From NCBI GenBank assembly GCA_944329255.1, contig CALVIA010000022.1:1-15225 (forward strand): a stretch of DNA of 15,225 bases, in the 5' to 3' direction. Position 1 is the first letter of the stretch; every line of letters starts with the position of its first letter. A model generated the notes under the pieces. It was given only the letters and a program-made list of their open reading frames with translations, was not told the origin of the DNA and ran no database searches. The position numbers and the translations under genes are program-made. Positions 1-8,073 of the stretch are shown here, piece after piece. The DNA comes from an uncultured Bacilli bacterium. Lineage in GTDB: Bacteria; Bacillota_I; Bacilli_A; RF39; UBA660.

Positions 1-66
1 ATAACTCGAATATCATTATACACTAAAAATTATATATTTTGAATATTTAATGGTTATTTTTTTTTA

Positions 67-94
67 ATCATGTTATAATGTTTTAGGTGGTTAG
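67..94 (+). promoter_or_regulatory. Extended -10 promoter and RBS of the DUF368 gene
   Basis: A perfect TATAAT lies at 74-79, preceded by TG at 71-72, which makes an extended -10 (TGnTATAAT). No good -35 sits at the right distance, and extended -10 promoters can work without one. The ribosome site AGGTGG (85-90) is four bases before the ATG at 95. The leader would be very short. The call rests on motifs only. Confidence 0.6.
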
Positions 95-931
95 ATGAAA
101 GATAATTTGATTTTAATTGTTAAGGGATTTATTTTAGGAATAGCTAATATAATACCTGGTGTTAGTGGTGGAACTCTTGCAATAACTTTGGGGATTTATG
201 AAAAATTAATATCAGTTATTTCACATTTCTTTCATAATTTAAAAGATAATTTTAAGTTTATTTTATTTTTGGGAATTGGTGTAATTATATCTTTATTAGT
301 TTTTAGTAACTTAATTGGATTTTGTTTAGATAATTATCCTTTTGCTACGACATTATTTTTTATAGGAATTATATTTGGTGGTATTCCACAATTATTTATA
401 AAAATAAAAGGGAAAAGAAAACCTATTAATTATTTAGTTTTATTACTTTCATTTTTATTTGTTTTGGGTCTTCCATATTTAACAGGAAATAATAATGTTA
501 TTTCTTTAAATAATATTGATTTTTTTACAGCTATTTGTTTGTTTTTAAGTGGGTTTATTGCTTCAATCAGTATGATGTTACCTGGAATATCTGGTTCATT
601 TGTTTTAGTTTTATTAGGATACTATGAACCAATTATCAATACAATTAGAAGTTTAACTAAAATGGAAAATATTTTACATGATATGATAATTTTATTTTTT
701 GTTGGTATAGGAATTTTGCTTGGAATAATAGTCGCAGCTAAAATAATTGAATGGTTATTAAATAAGTATGAAGTAATTACATATTACGGAATTATAGGTT
801 TTGTGTTTGCATCAATTATATCTATATTTTTGGGTGTAACAAATAATGCGGTTAGTTTATATGAAATAATTTTTGGTGTTTTTTTATTTTTGATAGGACT
901 TGTTTTATCAAAGTTTATAGGAGAGAAATGA
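95..931 (+). CDS. popT: DUF368 membrane protein, PopT-type polyprenyl-phosphate transporter
   Basis: This is a 278-residue polytopic membrane protein of the DUF368 family. Members have been shown to recycle undecaprenyl phosphate, the lipid carrier for peptidoglycan and other wall polymers, back across the cytoplasmic membrane. The family's two related re-entrant motifs are both visible: PGVSGGT at residues 21-27 and PGISGS at 163-168, about 140 residues apart, as expected for an internally duplicated fold. The rest is hydrophobic helices joined by short basic loops. The length is normal and the start has a good AGGTGG site. The stop (929-931) is followed by the tex start at 933, so the two are probably co-transcribed. 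Family assignment is firm. The lipid substrate is inferred from studied homologues. Confidence 0.88.
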   Translation: MKDNLILIVKGFILGIANIIPGVSGGTLAITLGIYEKLISVISHFFHNLKDNFKFILFLGIGVIISLLVFSNLIGFCLDNYPFATTLFFIGIIFGGIPQLFIKIKGKRKPINYLVLLLSFLFVLGLPYLTGNNNVISLNNIDFFTAICLFLSGFIASISMMLPGISGSFVLVLLGYYEPIINTIRSLTKMENILHDMIILFFVGIGILLGIIVAAKIIEWLLNKYEVITYYGIIGFVFASIISIFLGVTNNAVSLYEIIFGVFLFLIGLVLSKFIGEK

Positions 932-932
932 T

Positions 933-3074
933 ATGAATGATAATATAATTAATAATATATGTGATGATTTAAATATTTCTTTTAAAAGTGTATCACAAAC
1001 ATTAAAATTACTTAGTGAGGGAAATACAATTCCTTTTATTGCAAGATATAGAAAAGAAGCTACAGGTAATTTAGATGAAGAACAAATTAGAAAGATAAAT
1101 GATGTTTATGAATATGAAATTAATCTTTTAAAAAGAAAAGAAGATGTAATAAGATTAATAGATGAAAAAGGTCTTTTAACTGATTCTTTAAAAGATGAAA
1201 TAATGAAGTGTAATAAGTTAGTTGAAATAGAAGATATTTATAGACCTTTTAAGGAAAAAAAGAAAACAAAAGCGACTGAGGCAATAAAAAATGGTTTGGA
1301 GCCTCTTGCAAAGATAATTATGTCTTTTCCTATTAAATTAGTTGGTGTAGATAAGTTTTTAAATGAAAATATTAAAAATAAAGATGATGCTATAACTGGT
1401 GCTAAATATATTATTGCAGAATGGATTAGTGATAATTCTAGTTATAGGAAGTGGATTAGAAATTATATTTATAATAATAGTAAGATAGTTTCTAAAATGA
1501 AAAAAAATTCTTCTGACGATACTAAAATTTATGAGATGTATTACGACTATTCTGAAAATTTAAAGGGAATAAAACCACATCGTATTTTGGCATTAAATAG
1601 AGGAGAGAAAGATAATGTTTTGAATGTAAAAATTGAATTTGATGATTCAAAAATTATTGATTATTTAAATAAAAAATTAATAAAAAATAGTGAAAGTGAA
1701 TGTGCAGTTTATGTTATGGATTCGATAAAAGATAGTTTAGCAAGACTAATATATCCTAGTATAGAAAGAGAAATTAGGAGTGATTTAACTGACACTGCTT
1801 CTTTACAAGCTATAAATGTTTTTATGGATAATTTAGAACATTTATTATTAATACCTCCAATGAAGGAAAAAATGGTTTTAGGACTTGATCCTGCTTTTAG
1901 AACTGGATGCAAACTAGCTGTTGTAGATTATACTGGAAAGTTTATATATAAAAGTGTTATATATCCTCACGAGCCAAAATGTGAATACGAAAAATCTAAA
2001 AAAATTGTTAATGAAATAATTGATAAATATAAGATTGATATAATTGCTATAGGAAATGGAACTGCTTCTAGAGAATCAGAAAAATTTATAGCTGATGTTA
2101 TTAAGGATTCAAATAGGGATGTTAAATATGTTATTGTAAATGAGGCAGGTGCTTCAGTTTATTCTGCAAGCAAACTTGCTATTTCTGAATTTCCTGATTT
2201 ACATGTTGAAGAAAGAAGTGCAATTTCTATTGCAAGAAGATTACAAGATCCTCTTTCTGAACTTGTAAAAGTTGATTCGAAAAGTATCGGTGTTGGTTTA
2301 TATCAACATGATGTTCCAGAAAAAAAATTGAATGAATCATTAGATTTTATTGTTTCAAAAGTTGTTAATCAAGTAGGAGTTAATATAAATACTGCTAGTA
2401 CATCATTACTTAAATATGTTTCTGGTTTAAACAAAAAAATAATAGATAAGATAATTAATTATAGAGAAAATAATGGAAAATTCTCTTCAAGAGAAGAAAT
2501 TAAAAAAAATAAACTAATGTCTGATAAAGTCTATGAACAAGCTATAGGTTTTATTAGAATTGTTGATGGAATAAATCCCCTTGATAAAACAAGTATTCAT
2601 ACTGAAAGTTATGATGCAACATTGAAATTATTAAATGAACTTAATTTATCTTTAGATGATATTGGAACATCTAAAATAAATGATATTTTAAAAAATATTG
2701 ACGTTAATTATTTTTCAAAAAAACTTAATTTAGATTTTTATACATTAAATGATATTATATCATCTCTTTCTAACCCTCTTAGGGACCCAAGAGATGATAT
2801 GCCAAAACCTATTTTAAGAAGTGATATACTAAAGTTAGAAGATTTAACTGTTGGAATGAAATTACAGGGAACAGTTAGAAACGTAGTTGATTTTGGTGCT
2901 TTTATTGATATAGGTTTAAAGAACGATGGATTAGTTCATATATCTAAAATAACAGATCAATATATTAAACATCCTAGTGAAGTATTAAGTGTTGGGGATA
3001 TTGTAGATTGTTATGTTGATGAAATCCATTATGATAAAAATAAAGTTAGTTTAAGCTTAATTGAAAATAAATAA
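933..3074 (+). CDS. tex: Tex family RNA-binding S1 protein (transcription accessory protein)
   Basis: A 713-residue cytoplasmic protein with the full Tex order: a helical Tex N-terminal region (about 1-190, with the typical PFIARYRKEATG stretch near residue 35), an RNase H/YqgF-like domain opening with GLDPAFRTG at 317-325, helix-hairpin-helix segments at about 480-545, and an S1 RNA-binding domain at about 641-711 (the DFGAFIDIG motif). Tex proteins bind nucleic acid and are tied to transcription and RNA turnover; the exact role differs between species. The length is at the low end of the family but no domain is missing. The RBS GGAGAG (919-924) lies inside the end of the upstream gene. A terminator-like hairpin begins six bases after the stop. 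Product call is confident. Confidence 0.95.
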   Translation: MNDNIINNICDDLNISFKSVSQTLKLLSEGNTIPFIARYRKEATGNLDEEQIRKINDVYEYEINLLKRKEDVIRLIDEKGLLTDSLKDEIMKCNKLVEIEDIYRPFKEKKKTKATEAIKNGLEPLAKIIMSFPIKLVGVDKFLNENIKNKDDAITGAKYIIAEWISDNSSYRKWIRNYIYNNSKIVSKMKKNSSDDTKIYEMYYDYSENLKGIKPHRILALNRGEKDNVLNVKIEFDDSKIIDYLNKKLIKNSESECAVYVMDSIKDSLARLIYPSIEREIRSDLTDTASLQAINVFMDNLEHLLLIPPMKEKMVLGLDPAFRTGCKLAVVDYTGKFIYKSVIYPHEPKCEYEKSKKIVNEIIDKYKIDIIAIGNGTASRESEKFIADVIKDSNRDVKYVIVNEAGASVYSASKLAISEFPDLHVEERSAISIARRLQDPLSELVKVDSKSIGVGLYQHDVPEKKLNESLDFIVSKVVNQVGVNINTASTSLLKYVSGLNKKIIDKIINYRENNGKFSSREEIKKNKLMSDKVYEQAIGFIRIVDGINPLDKTSIHTESYDATLKLLNELNLSLDDIGTSKINDILKNIDVNYFSKKLNLDFYTLNDIISSLSNPLRDPRDDMPKPILRSDILKLEDLTVGMKLQGTVRNVVDFGAFIDIGLKNDGLVHISKITDQYIKHPSEVLSVGDIVDCYVDEIHYDKNKVSLSLIENK

Positions 3075-3079
3075 AAACT

Positions 3080-3120
3080 AAATGTACATAATATTATTGG
3101 TGATATTATGTACATTTTTT
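3080..3120 (+). terminator. Terminator-shaped hairpin overlapping the next gene's start codon
   Basis: Perfect 15-base arms at 3080-3094 and 3103-3117 (AAATGTACATAATAT and its complement) enclose the 8-base loop TATTGGTG, and a run of six T ends at 3120. This has the shape of a Rho-independent terminator for tex, although the stem is AT-rich. The GGTG of the loop is the ribosome site of the following permease, whose ATG (3108) lies in the right arm. The structure may therefore end tex transcripts, control translation of the next gene, or both. The structure is seen directly; its role is inferred. Confidence 0.65.
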
Positions 3121-3956
3121 ATGCAATTATAGCAGCATTTTTTTCAGGATTAACAACTATATTTTCAAAATACGGTCTAAATAATACAAATAGTAATGTG
3201 GTAACGGCTATAAGAACCATAATTATTTTTATATTTAGCTTTATTATATTTTTAATATTTAAAAATAGTTTTCATGAATTAAATTTAAATAATTCATTAT
3301 TTTTAATATTATCAGGTATTACAACTGCCTTACTATGGTTATTTTATTTTAAAGCGTTATCATTATCGGATATTAGCAAAGTAACTCCAGTAGATAAAAC
3401 AAGTGTTATATTAACATTAATTTTATCCTTTATATTTTTTAATGAAAAAATTACTATATATAAAATATTTTCTATAATATTTTTAATATTAGGAACATAT
3501 TTAATGGTTAAAAAAACGCATAAAGTAAAAAATAATAATTGGTTTATTTATGCACTTTTAACAGCGGTATTTACAAGTATTTCAACTATTTTGGCAAAGC
3601 TGGGATTAAAAGATATAAATTTCTATTTAGCTAATTTATTTAGAACATTTATTGTTTTAATAATTACATGGATATATATATATTTAAAAAAAGAATACAA
3701 AGATATAAAAGATATTTCATTAAAAAACTATATATTTATATTATTATCTGGAATATCAACAACTCTTTCATGGATATTTTATTTTATAGCCTTAAAAGAG
3801 GGGGATGCTAGTATTGTTTTTCCTATAGAAAAATTAAGTGCGGTTTTTGCTATAATTGGATCAGTAATATTTTTAAAAGAAAGACTAAATTATAAAAATG
3901 TTATTGGTTTTATATTTATAATTATTTCAGTTATTATTTTAGCAATTTTTAAATAA
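3108..3956 (+). CDS. EamA-family (DMT superfamily) transporter
   Basis: A 282-residue integral membrane protein with about ten hydrophobic helices in two homologous halves (about 3-135 and 145-281). Each half has the EamA pattern: a first helix rich in small residues, a middle LWLFYFKAL or LSWIFYFIAL segment, then a short I-F-x-E-K/R turn. DMT transporters usually export amino acids, metabolites or nucleotide sugars; the substrate cannot be read from the sequence. The start at 3108 is chosen because helix 1 begins at once, the first internal methionine is far downstream, and GGTG lies five bases before it. That RBS is in a hairpin loop and the ATG in its stem, which suggests structured control of initiation. 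The stop lies within a 17-base tandem duplication. Confidence 0.88.
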   Translation: MYIFYAIIAAFFSGLTTIFSKYGLNNTNSNVVTAIRTIIIFIFSFIIFLIFKNSFHELNLNNSLFLILSGITTALLWLFYFKALSLSDISKVTPVDKTSVILTLILSFIFFNEKITIYKIFSIIFLILGTYLMVKKTHKVKNNNWFIYALLTAVFTSISTILAKLGLKDINFYLANLFRTFIVLIITWIYIYLKKEYKDIKDISLKNYIFILLSGISTTLSWIFYFIALKEGDASIVFPIEKLSAVFAIIGSVIFLKERLNYKNVIGFIFIIISVIILAIFK

Positions 3957-3976
3957 GCACAATTTTTAAATAAGCA
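3943..3976 (+). repeat. Perfect 17-bp tandem duplication across the permease stop codon
   Basis: CAATTTTTAAATAAGCA occurs at 3943-3959 and again, directly abutting, at 3960-3976. The first copy holds the last codons and TAA stop of the EamA gene. The second is untranslated and ends one base before the -35 box of the ABC operon. It looks like a recent slippage duplication. Confidence 0.9.
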
Positions 3977-4016
3977 TTGACTTAAGTTTTATAAAAGCAT
4001 ATTATATTATAAGGTG
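3977..4016 (+). promoter_or_regulatory. Sigma-A promoter and RBS of the ABC exporter operon
   Basis: TTGACT at 3977-3982 (5 of 6 to consensus) is followed after 17 bases by TATTAT at 4000-4005 (5 of 6). AAGGTG (4011-4016) is the ribosome site, five bases before the ATG at 4022. With the -10 this close, the 5' leader must be only about ten bases. This is one of the better promoters in the window. Confidence 0.65.
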
Positions 4017-4021
4017 ATAAC

Positions 4022-5785
4022 ATGTTAAAGCTATTTAAAAATTTCAATAAAAAAGATTATTTTATAATTTTTTTATGTTTTGTATTTGTATTTGCACAGG
4101 TATATTTGGAACTTAAGATTCCAGATTATATGTCTCAAATAACAGTATTACTTCAATCTACTGAAAATAGTATGAACGATATATTATTATATGGTGGATA
4201 TATGTTACTTTGTGCTTTTGGCAGTTTATTTTTTGCTATTTTAGTTGGTTATATAATTGCTAATTTTTCATCTTATTTTGCTAAAAATTTAAGAGAAAAG
4301 TTATTTACTAAGGTTTTGGATTTTTCTTTAAGTGAAGTTAAAAATTTTAAAACTAGTAGTTTAATAACTAGAACAACAAATGATATAACTCAGGTTGAAA
4401 TGTTTATTGCTATTGGACTTCAAATGCTTATTAAGGCACCAATTACTGCTTTATGGGCTATAACAAAAATTTTGAATAAGAGTTGGCAGTGGAGTGCAGT
4501 AACTGCTTTAGCAGTTGTTATTTTACTATCATTGATTTGTATTTTAATTATAATTGTAATGCCTAAATTTAAAATTGTTCAAAAGTTAATTGATAAATTA
4601 AATGGTATTACTAGAGAAAGTTTAAATGGTTTAAGAGTTATTAGAGCATTTAATGCATATGATTATCAAAATAATAAGTATGAGGATGTTAATAATAAAC
4701 TTACTAATCAACAATTATTTAATCAAAAAACTTTTGCTATTTTGTCTCCTGCTATGTATTTAGTTATGAATACTTTGGCTCTTTCAATATATTTTATTGG
4801 TGCAATGTTAATTGAAGATTCTATCATGGCTGATAAATTAGTTATTTTTAGCGATATGGTTGTATTTTCAAGTTATGCTATGCAGGTTATAATGTCTTTT
4901 TTACTTCTTGCGATGGTATTTATGTTTTTACCAAGAGCACAAGTGTCTGCTCTTAGAATTAATGAGGTATTAGAAACTGATTCTAGTATAAAAGATGGTA
5001 ATGTAACTAAGGGTAGTAAAAAGGGTGTAGTTGAATTTAAAAATGTTTCATTTAAATATCCTGATGCTGAAGAATATGTTTTAAAAGACATTAGTTTTAC
5101 TGCAAATAAGGGGGATGTCGTTTCATTTATTGGTTCAACTGGTAGTGGTAAAAGCACTTTAATTAATTTAGTTCCTAGATTTTATGATGCTACTGAAGGT
5201 GAAGTACTCGTAGATGGCGTTAATGTAAAAAATTATAAATTAGAAGCATTATATAATAAAATTGGTTATGTCTCTCAAAAACCTGTTATTTTTAATATGA
5301 CTGTTAAAGATAATGTCTCTTATGGAAAAAATGGCAAAAAGAAAACCGAAAGTAATATAATTAATGCAATTAAAGTTGCTCAAGCATCTGAATTTGTTTT
5401 AAAGATGGATAAAAAATATGATACTATGATTGCACAGGGTGGTACTAATATATCAGGAGGTCAAAAGCAGAGACTTTCTATAGCTAGAGCTATTGCTAGG
5501 GATCCTGAAATATATATATTTGATGATAGTTTTTCTGCTCTTGATTATAAAACTGATTATGATTTGAGAAGAGAATTAAAGAAACATACAAAGGATGCAA
5601 CATGTTTAATAGTTGCTCAAAGAATTGGTACTATAATGCATTCTGATAAAATATTAGTTTTGGATAATGGTAGATGTGTTGGTATGGGAACTCATGAAGA
5701 ATTATTAGAAAATTGTGATGTTTATAGACAAATCGCACTATCTCAATTATCATTGGAGGAATTAAAAAATGCCAAGAATAAATAA
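4022..5785 (+). CDS. ABC exporter, permease-ATPase half-transporter with degenerate ATP site
   Basis: A 587-residue half-transporter: a six-helix ABC-B (MsbA/multidrug type) membrane domain at about 10-310, then an ATPase domain. The ATPase has Walker A GSTGSGKST (371-379), signature SGGQ (478-481), and Walker B ending FDDSFSALD. There D502 replaces the catalytic glutamate, and Q533 replaces the switch histidine (VAQRIGTI). These losses are typical of the degenerate site in heterodimeric exporters such as TM287/288 and LmrCD. The gene overlaps the next ABC gene by 17 bases, so the two very likely form one heterodimer. There is no N-terminal C39 peptidase domain, so it does not look like a double-glycine peptide exporter. 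Substrates could be drugs, lipids or peptides; the sequence does not say. Confidence 0.93.
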   Translation: MLKLFKNFNKKDYFIIFLCFVFVFAQVYLELKIPDYMSQITVLLQSTENSMNDILLYGGYMLLCAFGSLFFAILVGYIIANFSSYFAKNLREKLFTKVLDFSLSEVKNFKTSSLITRTTNDITQVEMFIAIGLQMLIKAPITALWAITKILNKSWQWSAVTALAVVILLSLICILIIIVMPKFKIVQKLIDKLNGITRESLNGLRVIRAFNAYDYQNNKYEDVNNKLTNQQLFNQKTFAILSPAMYLVMNTLALSIYFIGAMLIEDSIMADKLVIFSDMVVFSSYAMQVIMSFLLLAMVFMFLPRAQVSALRINEVLETDSSIKDGNVTKGSKKGVVEFKNVSFKYPDAEEYVLKDISFTANKGDVVSFIGSTGSGKSTLINLVPRFYDATEGEVLVDGVNVKNYKLEALYNKIGYVSQKPVIFNMTVKDNVSYGKNGKKKTESNIINAIKVAQASEFVLKMDKKYDTMIAQGGTNISGGQKQRLSIARAIARDPEIYIFDDSFSALDYKTDYDLRRELKKHTKDATCLIVAQRIGTIMHSDKILVLDNGRCVGMGTHEELLENCDVYRQIALSQLSLEELKNAKNK

Positions 5786-8030
5786 TGGAAATGTTGGAAA
5801 AGCAAAAGATTTTAAGGGATCTATAAAAAGATTAGTTAAAGAATTAAATCAATTTAAGTTTTTATTGATTATATCTCTTGTATTAGCTGTATTTGGTGCT
5901 ATTTTAACTATATTTACTCCAAATATTTTGTCTAATTTAACAGATAAAATTAAAGATGGTTTAGTCGTTAATACTGATAATATAACACTTATTTTTGATA
6001 AGATAAGTGAAAATGTTGACAAAGATAAATTAGTAAATGTTATTAAATATGATTTAAGCGATAAAAATATAGATAGAGTTATGGAATTAGATTATATTAA
6101 TGATAGTGATAAAGATATATTCAATAAGTTTATATCTAGTAAGGATAAAAATATATTTGATTTACCTGTGTCTATTTTAAATGAGATTTTAGTAGATAAT
6201 GATAATATTTGTGTAAGTGATCAAATTAGTTTTATTAATATAATTAAAAGTAATGATAATATAATTTTTTTACCTAATAATATAATTAAATTAACTTTAA
6301 AAGATATAAATGTAGATGGAAGTTTAATTAGTGTTTCTGATCAATTAGAACTTATAAATATTGTAAAAGAAACTAATGGTAATAATGACTTATTATATGG
6401 AATGATAGATTCTCTTCCAGATAGTATATATGATGTTATTAAACCTAAAATGGATATGAACAACATTAAAAATTTAACTATAATTTTAGTTTGTATGTAT
6501 TTATGTAGTGCTATTTTTACATATATACAAGCTATCTCTATGACAGATATTGCTAATAAGTTTGCAAAGAAATTAAGAACAGATATTGCATTAAAAATAA
6601 ATAGGTTACCACTTTCATTTTTTGATAGAAATACAACTGGAGATATATTATCTAGAGTTACCAATGATATAGATATAATCGCTCAATCTATGAATCAATC
6701 ACTAGCTACTTTAGTAAGTTCTGTTACTTTATTTTTTGGTACATTAATAATGATGTTTATAACAAATCCAATTATGGCAATTACATCTATTGTATCTAGT
6801 TTTATTGGGTTTGTAATTATGTTTATAATTTTAACGAAATCTCAAAAATATTTTGAACAAAAACAAAGGGAATTAGGAAATTTGAATGGGCATATTGAGG
6901 AAATATATTCTGGTCTTAATGTTGTAAAAACTTATAATGGAAAGTACTTAGCATTAGATGAATTTAATGATTTAAATAAGAAATTATGTAATGCTAATAG
7001 AAAAAGTCAATTTTTATCTGGACTTATGCATCCAATTATGGCATTTATAGGAAACTTTGGATATGTTGCTGTATGTATTGTTGGAGCATTACTTGTTATG
7101 AACAATAAGATAACATTTGGTGTAATAATAGCATTTATATCATATGTTAGATTATTTACCTCACCTTTATCTCAAATTGGTCAATCTATGACAAATGTTC
7201 AAAATACAGCAGCTGCAGGAGAAAGAATATTTGAATTTTTAGATGAAAGAGAAATGAGTGATGAAAGTAACAAAAAGAAACATTTAGATAGGAAAGATGT
7301 AAAAGGAAAAATTGAGTTTAAAAATGTTTCATTTAAATATGAAGGTAATGAAAATCCAACTATACATAATTTTAGTGCTGTAGCAAATAGGGGAAAAAAG
7401 GTTGCAATTGTTGGACCTACTGGCGCTGGTAAAACAACTATAGTTAATTTACTTATGAAATTTTATGAAATAAGTTCTGGAGATATTTTAATAGATGGTG
7501 TTTCTATAAATGATTTAACAAGAGAAAATGTTCATGATTTGTTTACTATGGTTTTACAAGATACATGGATATATGAAGGCACTGTAAAAGAAAATATTGT
7601 ATTTAATCAAAAGAATGTTACTGATAAAAAGATAAAGGAAATATGCAAAATAGTTGGAATTGATCACTTTATAAAAACTTTATCAAATGGTTACGATACT
7701 ATCCTTAATAATAATGAATCTGTTTCCGCAGGACAAAAACAGCTTTTAACTATTGCTAGAGGTATGATTAAAGATGCACCATTTTTGATTTTAGATGAAG
7801 CTACTTCTAATGTTGATACAAGAACAGAAGAATTAGTTCAAAATGCTATGGATAAGTTGTCAGAAGGGAAAACATCGTTTATAATTGCACATAGATTGTC
7901 TACTATTAAAAATGCTGATTTGATACTTGTAATGAAAGATGGAAATATAATTGAACAAGGAACTCATGATGAACTTATTAATTTAAATAAATTTTATTCA
8001 AAATTATATAATTCACAATTTAAATTATAA
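5769..8030 (+). CDS. ABC exporter, partner subunit with canonical ATPase and long extracytoplasmic insert
   Basis: A 753-residue half-transporter, about 160 residues longer than usual. Helix 1 (about 33-57) is followed by a polar insert (about 65-232), and helix 2 starts at about 235. The insert should lie outside the membrane. It contains three approximate repeats of 37-40 residues starting near 113, 150 and 190, each beginning SD and carrying a hydrophobic N-x-I stretch. The ATPase is intact: Walker A GPTGAGKTT (549-557), signature SAGQ (653-656), Walker B with D676 and catalytic E677, switch H708. Together with the upstream subunit it gives one active and one degenerate ATP site. The start has GGAGG at 5755-5759 inside the upstream gene, indicating translational coupling. 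A strong terminator follows immediately. Substrate unknown. Confidence 0.92.
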   Translation: MPRINNGNVGKAKDFKGSIKRLVKELNQFKFLLIISLVLAVFGAILTIFTPNILSNLTDKIKDGLVVNTDNITLIFDKISENVDKDKLVNVIKYDLSDKNIDRVMELDYINDSDKDIFNKFISSKDKNIFDLPVSILNEILVDNDNICVSDQISFINIIKSNDNIIFLPNNIIKLTLKDINVDGSLISVSDQLELINIVKETNGNNDLLYGMIDSLPDSIYDVIKPKMDMNNIKNLTIILVCMYLCSAIFTYIQAISMTDIANKFAKKLRTDIALKINRLPLSFFDRNTTGDILSRVTNDIDIIAQSMNQSLATLVSSVTLFFGTLIMMFITNPIMAITSIVSSFIGFVIMFIILTKSQKYFEQKQRELGNLNGHIEEIYSGLNVVKTYNGKYLALDEFNDLNKKLCNANRKSQFLSGLMHPIMAFIGNFGYVAVCIVGALLVMNNKITFGVIIAFISYVRLFTSPLSQIGQSMTNVQNTAAAGERIFEFLDEREMSDESNKKKHLDRKDVKGKIEFKNVSFKYEGNENPTIHNFSAVANRGKKVAIVGPTGAGKTTIVNLLMKFYEISSGDILIDGVSINDLTRENVHDLFTMVLQDTWIYEGTVKENIVFNQKNVTDKKIKEICKIVGIDHFIKTLSNGYDTILNNNESVSAGQKQLLTIARGMIKDAPFLILDEATSNVDTRTEELVQNAMDKLSEGKTSFIIAHRLSTIKNADLILVMKDGNIIEQGTHDELINLNKFYSKLYNSQFKL

Positions 8031-8066
8031 TAAAACCTCATTTCTTTTTTTAGAAATGAGGTTTTA
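8031..8066. terminator. Bidirectional Rho-independent terminator
   Basis: TAAAACCTCATTTCT (8031-8045) and its exact complement (8052-8066) form a 15-bp stem around a TTTTTT loop. The arms are A-rich and T-rich at their outer ends, so it can terminate on either strand. It separates the ABC operon from the convergent gene ending at 8074. Confidence 0.9.
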
Positions 8067-8073
8067 TAAATTG

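Noticed and set aside
1709..1912. Opposite-strand frames within tex, the ABC genes, the DHH gene and the ComEC-like gene
   Set aside because: They lack ribosome sites and recognisable proteins and lie wholly inside well-supported genes, so they are frame shadows.
4022..8030. ABC pair as the exporter of the double-glycine peptide
   Set aside because: Neither subunit has an N-terminal C39 peptidase domain, and the genes are 4 kb from the peptide gene with their own promoter and terminator.
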